64,000 nucleotides of DNA. Source: Arenibacter palladensis (GTDB lineage: Bacteria > Bacteroidota > Bacteroidia > Flavobacteriales > Flavobacteriaceae). The notes under the pieces are model-generated. The model did not search any database. It was not told where the DNA came from and worked only from the letters and a program-made list of their open reading frames with translations. The stretch spans positions 496,001 through 560,000 of the forward strand of contig NZ_FQUX01000001.1 of the NCBI RefSeq assembly GCF_900129275.1, written 5' to 3'. The stretch's first letter is position 1; each line of letters starts with the position of its first letter. A program made the translations under genes and the position numbers. Below are positions 24,031 to 33,022 of this stretch, piece after piece.

Positions 24031-24880
24031 GAGCCTCCGCTCCACCAACAATTTCTAAAATTTCGCCGGTGATTGCAGCTTGTCTTGCTTTGTTATATGT
24101 AAGTTTCAACTGATTTCTCAAGTCAGTTGCATTGTCCGTTGCCTTGTGCATAGCGGTCATACGAGCACCATGTTCACTTGCAAAGGAATCGCGCACCCCT
24201 TTATATAGTTGCGTTTTTAAGGATTTTGGAATCAATTGCTCCACAATCTCGGCCTTGGAAGGCTCAAAAATATAATCAGCCGCCGAATTGGCTTCCCCCT
24301 CTACGGGAACAATTGGTAAAAACTGTTCTGTCATCACTATTTGGGTAGCGGCATTCTTGAATTTGTTATATACGATCTCAATCTTGTCGTATGCCCCTGT
24401 GGTAAAGAGATCCATCAATTCCTCTGCAATTGCTGCTACATTATCAAAAGTTAAATCATCATAAACCGCACTATGGTTTGCAATAACCTTGTTCTTTTTC
24501 TTTAAAATATCATTGGCTTTTTTACCAATAGCAACAAAATCTACCTGTTTGCCAGCATAGGTTTCCTTTGCCAACAGTGCACTTTGCTTTATGATGTTCG
24601 TGTTAAAGGCACCACATAAGCCCCGGTTCGAGGTTATGGCAACGATCAAAACCTTTTTTACATCACGATTATCGGCAAACTTGCTTCCGGAATCCGCATC
24701 CAAACTAGCACTAAGGCTCTGCAAAAGCTCCGACAATTTATCGGAATATGGGCGCATTGCGGTAATGGCATCCTGAGCCTTCTTCAACTTAGCGGCAGAT
24801 ACCATTTTCATGGCACTGGTAATCTGCATCGTTGAAGATACCGAAGCAATTCTATTACGTATTTCTTTTAAATTGGCCAT
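24020..24880 (-). CDS. atpG: F0F1 ATP synthase subunit gamma
   Basis: Central-stalk subunit that rotates inside the alpha3beta3 ring. With the start at 24880 it has 286 residues, beginning MANLKEIRNRIASVSSTMQI, the near-universal start; an ATG three codons upstream is possible. The C-terminal helix ends with the expected RQAAITGEILEIVGGAEALNN pattern (ARQAAITGE, then EIVGGAEAL). It is the last gene of the operon; atpD and atpC do not follow, as is usual in Bacteroidota. Confidence 0.97.
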   Translation of the reverse strand: MANLKEIRNRIASVSSTMQITSAMKMVSAAKLKKAQDAITAMRPYSDKLSELLQSLSASLDADSGSKFADNRDVKKVLIVAITSNRGLCGAFNTNIIKQSALLAKETYAGKQVDFVAIGKKANDILKKKNKVIANHSAVYDDLTFDNVAAIAEELMDLFTTGAYDKIEIVYNKFKNAATQIVMTEQFLPIVPVEGEANSAADYIFEPSKAEIVEQLIPKSLKTQLYKGVRDSFASEHGARMTAMHKATDNATDLRNQLKLTYNKARQAAITGEILEIVGGAEALNN

Positions 24881-24942
24881 AGGCTCCACTTAAGCTCCCC
24901 TAGGAGAGGAATACTGTGTTAGACATTTATTTATTCAATTTC

Positions 24943-24977
24943 TTCTGTCATATTCCTGGGCCAGGAATATGACAGAA
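24943..24977 (-). repeat. Perfect 17-bp inverted repeat between atpA and atpG
   Basis: TTCTGTCATATTCCTGG, one central base, and its exact reverse complement, starting 11 bases after the atpA stop. There is no T tract on the minus side (GAAATTG follows), so it is more likely an mRNA-stabilising or processing hairpin than a terminator. Confidence 0.7.
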
Positions 24978-24988
24978 AAACAACTGTA

Positions 24989-26563
24989 TTAGTATTTAGC
25001 GGATAGATCTTTGGCTACTGAGCTCAAAACATCTATTACTTCATCTGTTAACTTTCCTGCCTTAAGCTGATCCAAAACGTCTCTGTGCTTGGCATTCAAG
25101 AACTCAATATAGTCCCTTTCAAACTCCTTTACTTTCTCTACAGGAACCTTGCTCAACAAGTTCTTGGAACCTGCGTAAATAATAGCTACCTGATCTTCTA
25201 CTGTAAATGGATCGTTCTGTGCCTGTTTAAGAATTTCAACGTTTCTACGTCCTTTCTCAATAACATTCAAGGTAGCTGCATCCAAATCAGAACCGAACTT
25301 TGCAAAAGCTTCCAATTCACGGAATTGTGCCTGGTCCAATTTTAAGGTACCTGCTACTTTTTTCATTGATTTTATCTGGGCATTACCCCCAACACGCGAT
25401 ACTGAAATACCTACGTTGATCGCTGGACGAACCCCTTGGTTGAAAAGATCCTGGGTTAAGAAGATCTGTCCATCAGTAATAGAGATTACGTTGGTAGGAA
25501 TATATGCAGATACGTCACCCGCCTGGGTCTCAATAATTGGCAAGGCAGTTAAGGATCCTCCTCCTTTTACCATTGGCTTTAAAACCTCTGGCAAATCGTT
25601 CATATTCTTTGCAATAGTATCATCTGCAATTACTTTTGCAGCACGCTCCAATAATCTGGAGTGAAGGTAAAATACATCCCCAGGATACGCCTCACGTCCC
25701 GGTGGGCGTCTTAACAATAAAGATATCTCACGATAAGCCACTGCTTGTTTTGACAAATCATCATAGATGATCAAAGCTGGTCTACCAGTATCCCTAAAAT
25801 ATTCACCGATCGCAGCTCCTGCAAAGGGAGCATATACCTGCATGGAAGCAGGGTCGGAAGCATTTGCAGCTACAATGGTAGTATAGGCCAAAGCCCCTGC
25901 ATCTTCCAAAGTTTTTGCAATGTTTGCTACCGTAGAGGCCTTTTGGCCAATAGCAACATATATACAATATACAGGCTCACCCGCATCATAGAATTCCTTT
26001 TGATTCAAAATGGTATCCACACAAACGGTAGTCTTACCTGTCTGACGGTCACCAATAACCAACTCACGCTGACCCCTACCAACAGGAATCATGGCATCGA
26101 TAGCCTTTATTCCCGTTTGCAATGGCTCTGTCACCGGCTGACGGAAAATAACCCCAGGAGCCTTACGCTCCAATGGCAATTCATATAATTCACCTGTTAT
26201 GGGTCCCTTACCATCTATTGGCGCTCCCAATGTATCCACAACACGACCTATAATTCCTTCACCAACTTTAATGGAGGCAATGGTCTGGGTACGTTTTACA
26301 ACAGAACCTTCCTTAATATTTCTGGATGGGCTCAACAATACCACACCAACGTTATCCTCTTCCAAGTTTAGAACGATCCCCTGAAGTCCACCTTCAAATT
26401 CCACCAATTCTCCGTATTGGACATTAGACAATCCATAAACCCTAGCGATACCATCACCTACTTGTAGAACGGTACCTACCTCGTTTAATGAAGCTGATGC
26501 TTCAAACCCCGATAACTGCTTCTTTAATATTGCTGATACTTCAGCGGCTTTTACTCCTGCCAT
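24989..26563 (-). CDS. atpA: F0F1 ATP synthase subunit alpha
   Basis: Non-catalytic nucleotide-binding subunit of the F1 head. The 524-residue protein has the N-terminal beta-barrel domain ([17 protein letters not shown] lead), Walker A GDRQTGKT (171-178), the [13 protein letters not shown] segment, and the arginine-finger-bearing [10 protein letters not shown] block. It follows atpH (58-base gap) and precedes atpG, from which it is separated by a 35-base palindrome. Confidence 0.98.
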   Translation of the reverse strand: MAGVKAAEVSAILKKQLSGFEASASLNEVGTVLQVGDGIARVYGLSNVQYGELVEFEGGLQGIVLNLEEDNVGVVLLSPSRNIKEGSVVKRTQTIASIKVGEGIIGRVVDTLGAPIDGKGPITGELYELPLERKAPGVIFRQPVTEPLQTGIKAIDAMIPVGRGQRELVIGDRQTGKTTVCVDTILNQKEFYDAGEPVYCIYVAIGQKASTVANIAKTLEDAGALAYTTIVAANASDPASMQVYAPFAGAAIGEYFRDTGRPALIIYDDLSKQAVAYREISLLLRRPPGREAYPGDVFYLHSRLLERAAKVIADDTIAKNMNDLPEVLKPMVKGGGSLTALPIIETQAGDVSAYIPTNVISITDGQIFLTQDLFNQGVRPAINVGISVSRVGGNAQIKSMKKVAGTLKLDQAQFRELEAFAKFGSDLDAATLNVIEKGRRNVEILKQAQNDPFTVEDQVAIIYAGSKNLLSKVPVEKVKEFERDYIEFLNAKHRDVLDQLKAGKLTDEVIDVLSSVAKDLSAKY

Positions 26564-26621
26564 TTGTTATAGATATAAGATTAGGACCACATTGAAACCC
26601 AACGTCGTCCAAAAAAATTAT

Positions 26622-27161
26622 TTATAGACTATTTGTAAACTCTCTTTTCAAATTACTTAATTTGTTGGCTATGCTTGCATCATACTGCAAATCCCCAACA
26701 CGCAAAATAAACCCTCCGATAATGCTGTCATCCACTTTGTTCTCAATAGTAGATTCATTTCCGGTAAGTTCAACAACTTTGCCCAATATCTTTTTCTCGA
26801 GATCGGCGCTTAAAGGAACCGCAGTAGTCACCATAGCCACACCTTGACCCTTACGAGCTTCATTCAAAATGATGAACTTCTCAGCAACATCGTTCAGAAT
26901 TGAAATTCTCTTGTTATCCACCAAGGTGGAAATAAGTCCCTCAGTAACGCTATTGCTTCCACTGAAGATTTCGGATAAGGCCTTCTTTTTAAGTTCGCCT
27001 TTTATAACAGGGCTCCCCAACATTTCCTGTAGTTCATTGCTATCAGCAATAGTAGATAGTATACTTCGGAAATCCTTCTCCACCTGTTCGGTAGCTTTAT
27101 TATCTACCGCCAGATCCAATATTGCCTTTGCGTAACGTACGGCTGCTCTAGCTTCGTTCAT
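26622..27161 (-). CDS. atpH: F0F1 ATP synthase subunit delta
   Basis: Peripheral-stalk subunit joining subunit b to the top of alpha (OSCP homologue). 179 residues with the helical N-terminal domain (ARAAVRYAKAILDLA) and the C-terminal domain carrying the conserved VDDSIIGGFILRVGD motif. It lies ten bases after atpF and before atpA, the canonical order. Confidence 0.96.
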   Translation of the reverse strand: MNEARAAVRYAKAILDLAVDNKATEQVEKDFRSILSTIADSNELQEMLGSPVIKGELKKKALSEIFSGSNSVTEGLISTLVDNKRISILNDVAEKFIILNEARKGQGVAMVTTAVPLSADLEKKILGKVVELTGNESTIENKVDDSIIGGFILRVGDLQYDASIANKLSNLKREFTNSL

Positions 27162-27171
27162 ATCCCTATTC

Positions 27172-27672
27172 CTAATTTAGCTTAATGTCCCCGATCATTT
27201 CTTCGACCAACTTCATTTGTTTGGCCTTATCGGAAAACTGTCCTTTAATGACTTTTTCCGCAATCTCCAAGGATAGGGTAGCCACTTCGTTCTTTATATC
27301 GGCTACGGCTGCTTTCTTTTCACTTTCAATGGCAAGTTGTGCCTGCTTGATCATTTTATCGGCCTCTGCCTGTGCCAAATCCTTAGCATCTGCAACTATT
27401 TTCTCTTTCATCTCACGGGCCTCTTTGATCATAGCCTCACGCTCTACCCTTGCCTCTTGCAAAAGTCTTTCGCTATCGGCAGTAGCATTCTGCATTTCTT
27501 TTTTGGCGTTCTCCGCTGCAGCCAAGGCGTCCTTAATACCCGATTCACGATCCTCAACGGCATCAAGAATTGGTTTCCACGCAAATTTACGCAACAAGAG
27601 AAGCACTGCTATAAACAATAACAATTGCCAAAAAAACAATCCAAATGAAAACTGCTCTATTAATTTTTCCAT
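27172..27672 (-). CDS. atpF: F0F1 ATP synthase subunit b
   Basis: Peripheral-stalk subunit: one N-terminal membrane helix (about 10-28, FGLFFWQLLLFIAVLLLLR) followed by a long charged coiled coil (30-160) that dimerises along F1. 166 residues, normal length. The FAWKPILDAVEDRE junction is typical. It is preceded by a 90-base gap with a strong hairpin that separates it from atpE. Confidence 0.96.
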   Translation of the reverse strand: MEKLIEQFSFGLFFWQLLLFIAVLLLLRKFAWKPILDAVEDRESGIKDALAAAENAKKEMQNATADSERLLQEARVEREAMIKEAREMKEKIVADAKDLAQAEADKMIKQAQLAIESEKKAAVADIKNEVATLSLEIAEKVIKGQFSDKAKQMKLVEEMIGDIKLN

Positions 27673-27717
27673 GTCCTAATATATGAAATGTAAACGTTTA
27701 ATTTTTAATTGTAAAAG

Positions 27718-27746
27718 AACAGCTATAACCAACCGTTATAGCTGTT
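27718..27746 (-). promoter_or_regulatory. Intercistronic hairpin between atpE and atpF
   Basis: AACAGCTATAAC, five-base loop, GTTATAGCTGTT: a perfect 12-bp stem 16 bases past the atpE stop. On the minus strand it is followed by CTTTTAC, a short broken T tract, so it may be a partial terminator or an mRNA-protecting structure that lets atpE be made in excess. Confidence 0.6.
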
Positions 27747-27762
27747 GCTTTGTTGTGTTTGA

Positions 27763-27954
27763 TTAAGATGCGAAAAGCGCAGCAAAACCAATACCTTCAA
27801 TAAGAGCCGCAGCAATCAACATTGCTGTTTGAATCTTACCTGAAGCCTCTGGCTGACGAGCGATGGCATCCATAGCAGATCCACCAATTTTACCAATACC
27901 TAAACCAGCACCGATAACGATCAAACCAGCTCCTACAATAGTTGGGATTTCCAT
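27763..27954 (-). CDS. atpE: F0F1 ATP synthase subunit c
   Basis: 63-residue hairpin of two membrane helices forming the rotor ring. The polar loop ARQPEASGK is at 32-40 and the ion-binding carboxylate is Glu53 in AALIEGIGF. The residue after the glutamate is Gly and the Na+-type Gln/Ser-Thr ligands are absent, so proton coupling is the likely mode. It follows atpB by 32 bases. Confidence 0.97.
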   Translation of the reverse strand: MEIPTIVGAGLIVIGAGLGIGKIGGSAMDAIARQPEASGKIQTAMLIAAALIEGIGFAALFAS

Positions 27955-27986
27955 AATATATATAATTAATTATTAAACATTCTATT

Positions 27987-29063
27987 TTAGTGATCGTGAT
28001 GCTCCTCAACGGCCGAACCGAAATATAGCGCGGACAACATCGTAAAAATATAAGCCTGTAAGGCCGCTACCAACAACTCCAGCAATGAAAGTGCAAATGC
28101 CAAACCAAATGACAATGGACTTCCTATCCAGTTTTTGAAGATAAACATCATTCCCAAAATACTCATCAATACCACGTGACCAGCCGTAATGTTGGCGTAC
28201 AAACGAATCATTAAGGAAAAAGGCTTAATAAAGGTTCCCAAAAGCTCTATCGGTGCCAAAACAATCTTCATAAATACAGGTACATCCGGCATCCAAAAAA
28301 TGTGCTTCCAGTAATTCTTATTGGCTGTAAACGTAGTGATCAAATAAGTAAGGATGGCCAAAGCAAAGGTTACCGCTATATTGTTGGTAACATTCACCCC
28401 TAACGGAGTAAGCCCCAAAAGGTTAATGATCCAAATAAAGAAAAACACCGTTAACAAATAACTCATGTATTTCTTGTAATGCTTCTTGCCTATGTTTGGA
28501 ATAGCTATATCATCACGAATATAAAGTACAATAGGCTCCAACAAACGTCCTATACCCTTGGGCAAAGCACTTGTTTTGTAGGATTTGGCCATTCTGCCAA
28601 ACAAAAACAACATTAGGGCAGACACCAAAAATATAAAAACAACATTTTTTGTAATGGAGAAATCCAGAGGTTTTACATTGGTTGCATGATGATCTTCATC
28701 GTAATTGATGGTTCCTTCCGCATCCGTTTTTACTATTTTGCCATGGTAGAGGGCATAATAGTTCCCATCCACTTCTGCCACGGATTCCCCATGGTGAAAT
28801 TTTGAGGAAGAGAACACCTTTAGACCGTCATCCCAAATTATAACCGGCAATGGAAAACCTACGTGTTCATTTTTTTCTTCATCTATGGTAAAAAGGGTGA
28901 AATCATGGGAATCCAACAAGTGATGTCCAATAAATTCCTTGATTTCGGTTTTTAGGCTTCCTTTTTCCTCACTGGACGAATGGTCCTTTTCTTGTGCGAA
29001 AGCATTGATACCCAGAAGAAGTGTAACAACTAAAAGAACTTTGACGTAAAATGGTTTTTGCAT
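27987..29063 (-). CDS. atpB: F0F1 ATP synthase subunit a
   Basis: Stator subunit with the half-channels for protons. The start at 29063 gives 358 residues beginning with a signal peptide (MQKPFYVKVLLVVTLLLGINAFAQ); the longer ATG at 29099 lies inside the predicted promoter box. Like other Bacteroidota subunits a, it has a large extra N-terminal periplasmic region (about 24-125, charged, His-rich) before the usual membrane helices. The essential arginine is in MIRLYANITAGHV, and the C-terminal ALQAYIFTMLSALYFG helix is intact. It ends in AVEEHHDH. Confidence 0.96.
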   Translation of the reverse strand: MQKPFYVKVLLVVTLLLGINAFAQEKDHSSSEEKGSLKTEIKEFIGHHLLDSHDFTLFTIDEEKNEHVGFPLPVIIWDDGLKVFSSSKFHHGESVAEVDGNYYALYHGKIVKTDAEGTINYDEDHHATNVKPLDFSITKNVVFIFLVSALMLFLFGRMAKSYKTSALPKGIGRLLEPIVLYIRDDIAIPNIGKKHYKKYMSYLLTVFFFIWIINLLGLTPLGVNVTNNIAVTFALAILTYLITTFTANKNYWKHIFWMPDVPVFMKIVLAPIELLGTFIKPFSLMIRLYANITAGHVVLMSILGMMFIFKNWIGSPLSFGLAFALSLLELLVAALQAYIFTMLSALYFGSAVEEHHDH

Positions 29064-29096
29064 ATCGCTTAAAATATCGGTCTCAAAAAATCCGTG

Positions 29097-29104
29097 CAAA
29101 TGTA
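29097..29104 (-). promoter_or_regulatory. Internal promoter -7 box before atpB
   Basis: TACATTTG on the minus strand is an exact TAnnTTTG match, 33 bases upstream of the atpB ATG, inside the 124-base gap after the small membrane protein gene. It would give the structural atp genes their own transcript. Confidence 0.55.
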
Positions 29105-29187
29105 CGCTTTTATCTCAAAAAGAAAAAAGCATTAATCGGTTTATTTTGGACCATAACTTAAAAGTAATATGGAAAACAAAATTGAAG

Positions 29188-29574
29188 CTAACTATTTAGC
29201 ATTCTGGCAGTAAAGAATGTCTCCAAAAGAAGGCATACCAAATAGGGAACAAAAAAAGTGGTAAACTCCAAGGATTCCATGTTCCCATCAGCGTTATAGA
29301 AGGGATAAAAAACGAGAAAGAAAAATAAAAACTTGAGCATACTTCCCCCTAAAAAAAGAAATCCTATCTGATCCCTCCATTTCTCCCGGAACCAATAAAG
29401 CACTGAAAATATGATCAAAGCCAGTACCACATTGAGCAAATAGGCCAAAACGATCATATGGTCCAATAAAGGAAATCCGAAAAAATAAAGTATGAGAAGG
29501 TGAAGGCAAAAAACCAAAAGGCTCAACAGTATTAAGGAAAGGTAAAAAGTAAAAAGAAATTTATTCTTGGACAT
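29188..29574 (-). CDS. Small membrane protein of the atp operon (DUF6168-like)
   Basis: A 128-residue protein with four predicted membrane helices: FLFTFYLSLILLSLLVFCLH, the MIVLAYLLNVVLALIIFSVLYW stretch, FLFLGGSMLKFLFFFLVFYP and FFVPYLVCLLLETFFTAR. The position between atpZ and atpB, its size and four-helix layout resemble AtpI, an assembly factor for the c-ring; I recall such proteins in Flavobacteriaceae as DUF6168. It overlaps atpZ by one base. Function is inferred from place only. Confidence 0.8.
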   Translation of the reverse strand: MSKNKFLFTFYLSLILLSLLVFCLHLLILYFFGFPLLDHMIVLAYLLNVVLALIIFSVLYWFREKWRDQIGFLFLGGSMLKFLFFFLVFYPFYNADGNMESLEFTTFFVPYLVCLLLETFFTARMLNS

Positions 29575-29804
29575 TAATACTTTATGCGTTTCAATTGCTG
29601 TAAAACCAAATAAATAGCAACGGCTACTCCCAGAAGAGTTAGCACGATAACAAAGGTTTTGGATTCCATTTCAAAATATTCATCCAACCATTTTCCGCCC
29701 TGTGCAGCCAAAAAAATTATTCCGCCCATTTCAATGGCAACACCGGTAAGGATTGCCGCATTTTTTAATCCATTATTATTTTTAGGAGGCTTTTGCTGGC
29801 TCAT
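29574..29804 (-). CDS. atpZ: AtpZ/AtpI family protein
   Basis: With the start at 29804 the protein has 76 residues (MSQQKPPKNNNG...), with two membrane helices: NAAILTGVAIEMGGIIFLAAQGGKWL and VIVLTLLGVAVAIYLVLQQL, both parts recognised by the GG...WLDEYF turn between them. An ATG at 29843 would add 13 Gln-rich residues. AtpZ and AtpI form a Mg2+/Ca2+ channel-like complex or help assemble F0. The gene overlaps the upstream bactofilin gene by about 23 bases and the next gene by one, so translation is coupled. Confidence 0.87.
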   Translation of the reverse strand: MSQQKPPKNNNGLKNAAILTGVAIEMGGIIFLAAQGGKWLDEYFEMESKTFVIVLTLLGVAVAIYLVLQQLKRIKY

Positions 29805-30213
29805 TGGTGGTTGCTGAGTGTTTTGTTGTGCTATGGACAGCACCTTTCCCTTCCTTGCCCTTCATGGTGCAGGATGCATTGAAGGTGGCACCGGGCTCAA
29901 CCGCCAATTTAGAAACTATAACTGTTCCCTCAATTACAGCGGAAGACTTTAAGGATAAGAGATCGGCCACGATCAACTCTCCATTAAAATTACCTTCAAT
30001 ATCGGCATTGACACACTCCACTTTGCCATGAATATAACCATCGATACCAATCACCACTTTTCCAGAAGTTTTTACGTTACCGTCCAATTTTCCATCAATA
30101 CGAAAATCGGCTTCGGAAACTATGTCGCCTTTTATTTTGGTGTTTTTTTCAATTCTGTTGGGTTGTCCGCCTAATTCTGTCATAACACGAGGTTTTTTGT
30201 TGTCTGAAAACAT
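29782..30213 (-). CDS. Bactofilin (polymer-forming cytoskeletal protein)
   Basis: A 143-residue bactofilin. The central beta-helix repeats are visible as NRIEKNTKIKGDIVSE, FRIDGKLDGNVKTSGKVVIG, YIHGKVECVNADIEGNFNG and AVIEGTVIVSKLAVEPGA, each with the hydrophobic-x-hydrophobic spacing of a right-handed beta-solenoid. Flexible tails flank the core (N-terminal FSDNKKPRV, C-terminal Ser/Thr/Ala-rich tail). Bactofilins polymerise without nucleotide and place envelope enzymes. It lies between porW (19 bases upstream) and atpZ (overlapping). Confidence 0.93.
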   Translation of the reverse strand: MFSDNKKPRVMTELGGQPNRIEKNTKIKGDIVSEADFRIDGKLDGNVKTSGKVVIGIDGYIHGKVECVNADIEGNFNGELIVADLLSLKSSAVIEGTVIVSKLAVEPGATFNASCTMKGKEGKGAVHSTTKHSATTNEPAKAS

Positions 30214-30232
30214 TTTGCTAAGGTTTTGGGGT

Positions 30233-32776
30233 TTATTGCTGAGCTTTATAATCTGCTATATTCTTATGTACTTGTATTATTTTATAGTTGTTGGATAAAA
30301 TTACGAAATTCTCATCATCGATCCGGTAATCCTTGTTGTTTTTTATCAATTCGGCATAGCCCAGAGCGAAGTCCTTGGATTTAAATCCATGAACCACTAC
30401 AAATTGATCTTCCAGATTATAGATGTCCTTGGATACCACATTCTTATACTTAAGCTCCACTATGGATTTTTCCAACAGTTCCTTGAGTCTAAGCGCCTTT
30501 TTATCGTCCTTAATTTTAAGCGGAAATACTACCTTCCAGTTTCCTGTACCCGTAGATTCGGTTTCGGTGGAAAACACCTTTGGTTCCAATTTTGGCAATT
30601 GCTCCGCAACCATGGTCTGTGCCTTTTTGCCTTCGGGACTATTGGGGTAGTTTAGGGCCACATAATTCAGTGCCTCCTTAAAATCCTCGAACCCCTGTAA
30701 CCTACCAATGGCATTGGCCTTTAGCATTTCAAATTTTGGAACAATAGGGTCCCCGGTGTATTTGCTGATATTTTCTTCGGCCCCTGTAATTACTTGTAAA
30801 AACTCCTGATTTTGAAACATCTTGTACAGGCGTTGGTACTTGGCATCCGGACTATCGGCACTTCCCGTTAATATGGCCTGTGGGTTTAAAAGGATTTCAG
30901 CATATCTGGATTCGGGATGGTTTTTAATGATATCATATTTCATATCCGTTGCCAACGAACTCCCAGACTCCTCATAGATCTTGTACAGGTTGTATTTTGA
31001 TGGGATTATTAGTCTTTCCTCCGGATTGGATTTTAACACGCTCTCCAATTTACCGGCCGCCAAAAGGTTTTCCTTGAATTTTTCCTTATAGATCAGGCCT
31101 AATTGATAATTGGCAAAGTTACGCTCGGTCCTTAAACTATCTATTAACATAGGATCCGTAGGTATTTGACTAAGATAGTACTCAACGCTATACTTTTCCT
31201 CTTCCCCTACTGCTGCAATATTATTCCCTGCTGCGTTTGAAGGGTTTTCACCATTTACCTCCAGATTTTGCGCCTTGGATTTGTTGGACCAGCGCCAATC
31301 GTCTTCCAAGGCCCTCTTCCCCCATCTCGCCTTAAAATCGTTCTTGCCGTAACCCAATGTGGTTATGTTATAAAAATAGAACTTGCCTTTGTTTTCCTTT
31401 CCTCCCTTTGTTTTACTAAAGGCCGCAAACCCGGCATTGGCCATATTCTCCTCTTTCTTTCTCTCTTTTTCGGCAACTGACTTTAATTGGGCAATATGAT
31501 CCTCGAAATAGGTTATCCTATCATCAATTGAATACTCATACAAGGTGATTACACTATCTGTGTACTGTACCACCTCCTCATATTTAATAACATCTTCCAG
31601 GTTATCAAGTTTCTTTTTAACCTCCCTATACTTCTTGGTGTTTTCATTCAAATTTTGCAATACACTATCATAATAAGCCCCGGAAGGTTTATACTGGTTT
31701 TGGTCAAAATTATAAATAGCCAAATTTTCATAGTTCAGGGCGTTCAATTGGGGCATATTCTGAGTGGCCCTCAAAGATTTGTTATAATACACCAATGCCA
31801 AGCTATCGGATTTATTTGCTAAATGGAATTCTGCTACCTGACGGTATATTTTATTCAGGAAGGGCCTATTTTCCCTGTCCTCTTCCAGTTCCGTAAGATA
31901 CTCGTACATTTCTTCCCTGTTGTCATCGGTAAGTTCTGTATTCTGAATTTTTTGTAGATGGGCGTTGATCATATATACCCTGGGCGATCTCCTATTTAGA
32001 TCGATGACCTTATCGAAGGCATAATTGGCACTGTCCTTATATCCCAATTGATTGTACAATTGGCCAATTATGTATAAGTAGCGGCCTTTTTCTGGATTCT
32101 TTTTAGTATAAACCGATGCAATCTTTAACTGCTGAATGGCCGTATCCGGAATCTTAAGATTGATGTACGCCTGACCCATCATGGAACGGGCGTCGGCATA
32201 TTCTTGGTCGCTTAAATACTCCTGTTTTATTAAACGCTTTAAATTCTTCAGGGCAAGCTCTTCATTTTCGAGACGAATATTTACCTTTTCCCTCCAAATG
32301 GTTGCCTCGTTAAGCTTATCGCTCTGAGTATATTTATTTAGAATATAATTGAAGGATTCCAAGGCGGGCATATAACGCTGGTCAAAATACCTGGCCTTGC
32401 CCAAAAGCAAAAAGGCCTCATCGGTCTGCGGATTGCGCTCTTCGTCCTTTATATCCATACTATGTTTTTGTATGGCTTTGGTAGCTTTTTCCTCGGCAAT
32501 TAGAAAATTGGGATTGTTGTCCTCGGAGTCCAACTTTATATCTTCGGTGACCTCCAATCTTTCCACGGGCAATATTTCCCAATAGTTATCCTGATAAACA
32601 GCATTGAGACCTTCGCGCCCTTCTTCGAAAGCAATGTTCCCATTATACAAGGTGTTGTATTTGGTATTTAACGCGTGCCAGTTACGGTTTAAAAGAGCGT
32701 CCTTTTTGGTGGAACAGGCATTAAACGCCAATCCTCCAAAAACAACCGAAAATATAAGTTTATTGCGAAGCTTCAA
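30233..32776 (-). CDS. porW: Type IX secretion system lipoprotein PorW (gliding protein SprE)
   Basis: An 847-residue TPR-rich lipoprotein (lipobox FNAC, Cys21). The N-terminal CSTKKDALLNRNWHALNTKYN segment is characteristic of SprE/PorW, followed by arrays of tetratricopeptide helices (about 60-420 and 540-740) and a C-terminal domain with VVHGFKSKDFALGYAEL. PorW connects the PorLM motor-associated parts to the PorKN ring and is needed for type IX secretion and gliding in Flavobacterium johnsoniae. It heads the minus-strand series that includes bactofilin and atp genes. Confidence 0.93.
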   Translation of the reverse strand: MKLRNKLIFSVVFGGLAFNACSTKKDALLNRNWHALNTKYNTLYNGNIAFEEGREGLNAVYQDNYWEILPVERLEVTEDIKLDSEDNNPNFLIAEEKATKAIQKHSMDIKDEERNPQTDEAFLLLGKARYFDQRYMPALESFNYILNKYTQSDKLNEATIWREKVNIRLENEELALKNLKRLIKQEYLSDQEYADARSMMGQAYINLKIPDTAIQQLKIASVYTKKNPEKGRYLYIIGQLYNQLGYKDSANYAFDKVIDLNRRSPRVYMINAHLQKIQNTELTDDNREEMYEYLTELEEDRENRPFLNKIYRQVAEFHLANKSDSLALVYYNKSLRATQNMPQLNALNYENLAIYNFDQNQYKPSGAYYDSVLQNLNENTKKYREVKKKLDNLEDVIKYEEVVQYTDSVITLYEYSIDDRITYFEDHIAQLKSVAEKERKKEENMANAGFAAFSKTKGGKENKGKFYFYNITTLGYGKNDFKARWGKRALEDDWRWSNKSKAQNLEVNGENPSNAAGNNIAAVGEEEKYSVEYYLSQIPTDPMLIDSLRTERNFANYQLGLIYKEKFKENLLAAGKLESVLKSNPEERLIIPSKYNLYKIYEESGSSLATDMKYDIIKNHPESRYAEILLNPQAILTGSADSPDAKYQRLYKMFQNQEFLQVITGAEENISKYTGDPIVPKFEMLKANAIGRLQGFEDFKEALNYVALNYPNSPEGKKAQTMVAEQLPKLEPKVFSTETESTGTGNWKVVFPLKIKDDKKALRLKELLEKSIVELKYKNVVSKDIYNLEDQFVVVHGFKSKDFALGYAELIKNNKDYRIDDENFVILSNNYKIIQVHKNIADYKAQQ

Positions 32777-33022
32777 AATTCTATGTATTCGTACGTATCC
32801 TTAACTTAAAAACGGCCGGATTATTATGTAGTTGGTCGACAAAAACGGTAATATTTTAAGTTATTGGACATTTCCGACCATGGCCAAAGAAATCATAAGG
32901 GAAAATATTCTGGTAAAAAATGCTCCTTGCACTTGCCGTACTTAAAACGGACAGTAACCATATTGAAAGGTGAAAGCGAAAATTGGGAAGATTGGTAATA
33001 CCGTCATGGAAGACAAGACATA

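Noticed and set aside
29064-29099. Upstream ATG for atpB adding 12 residues
   Set aside because: It lies within the TACATTTG promoter box and would place residues in front of a clear signal peptide.
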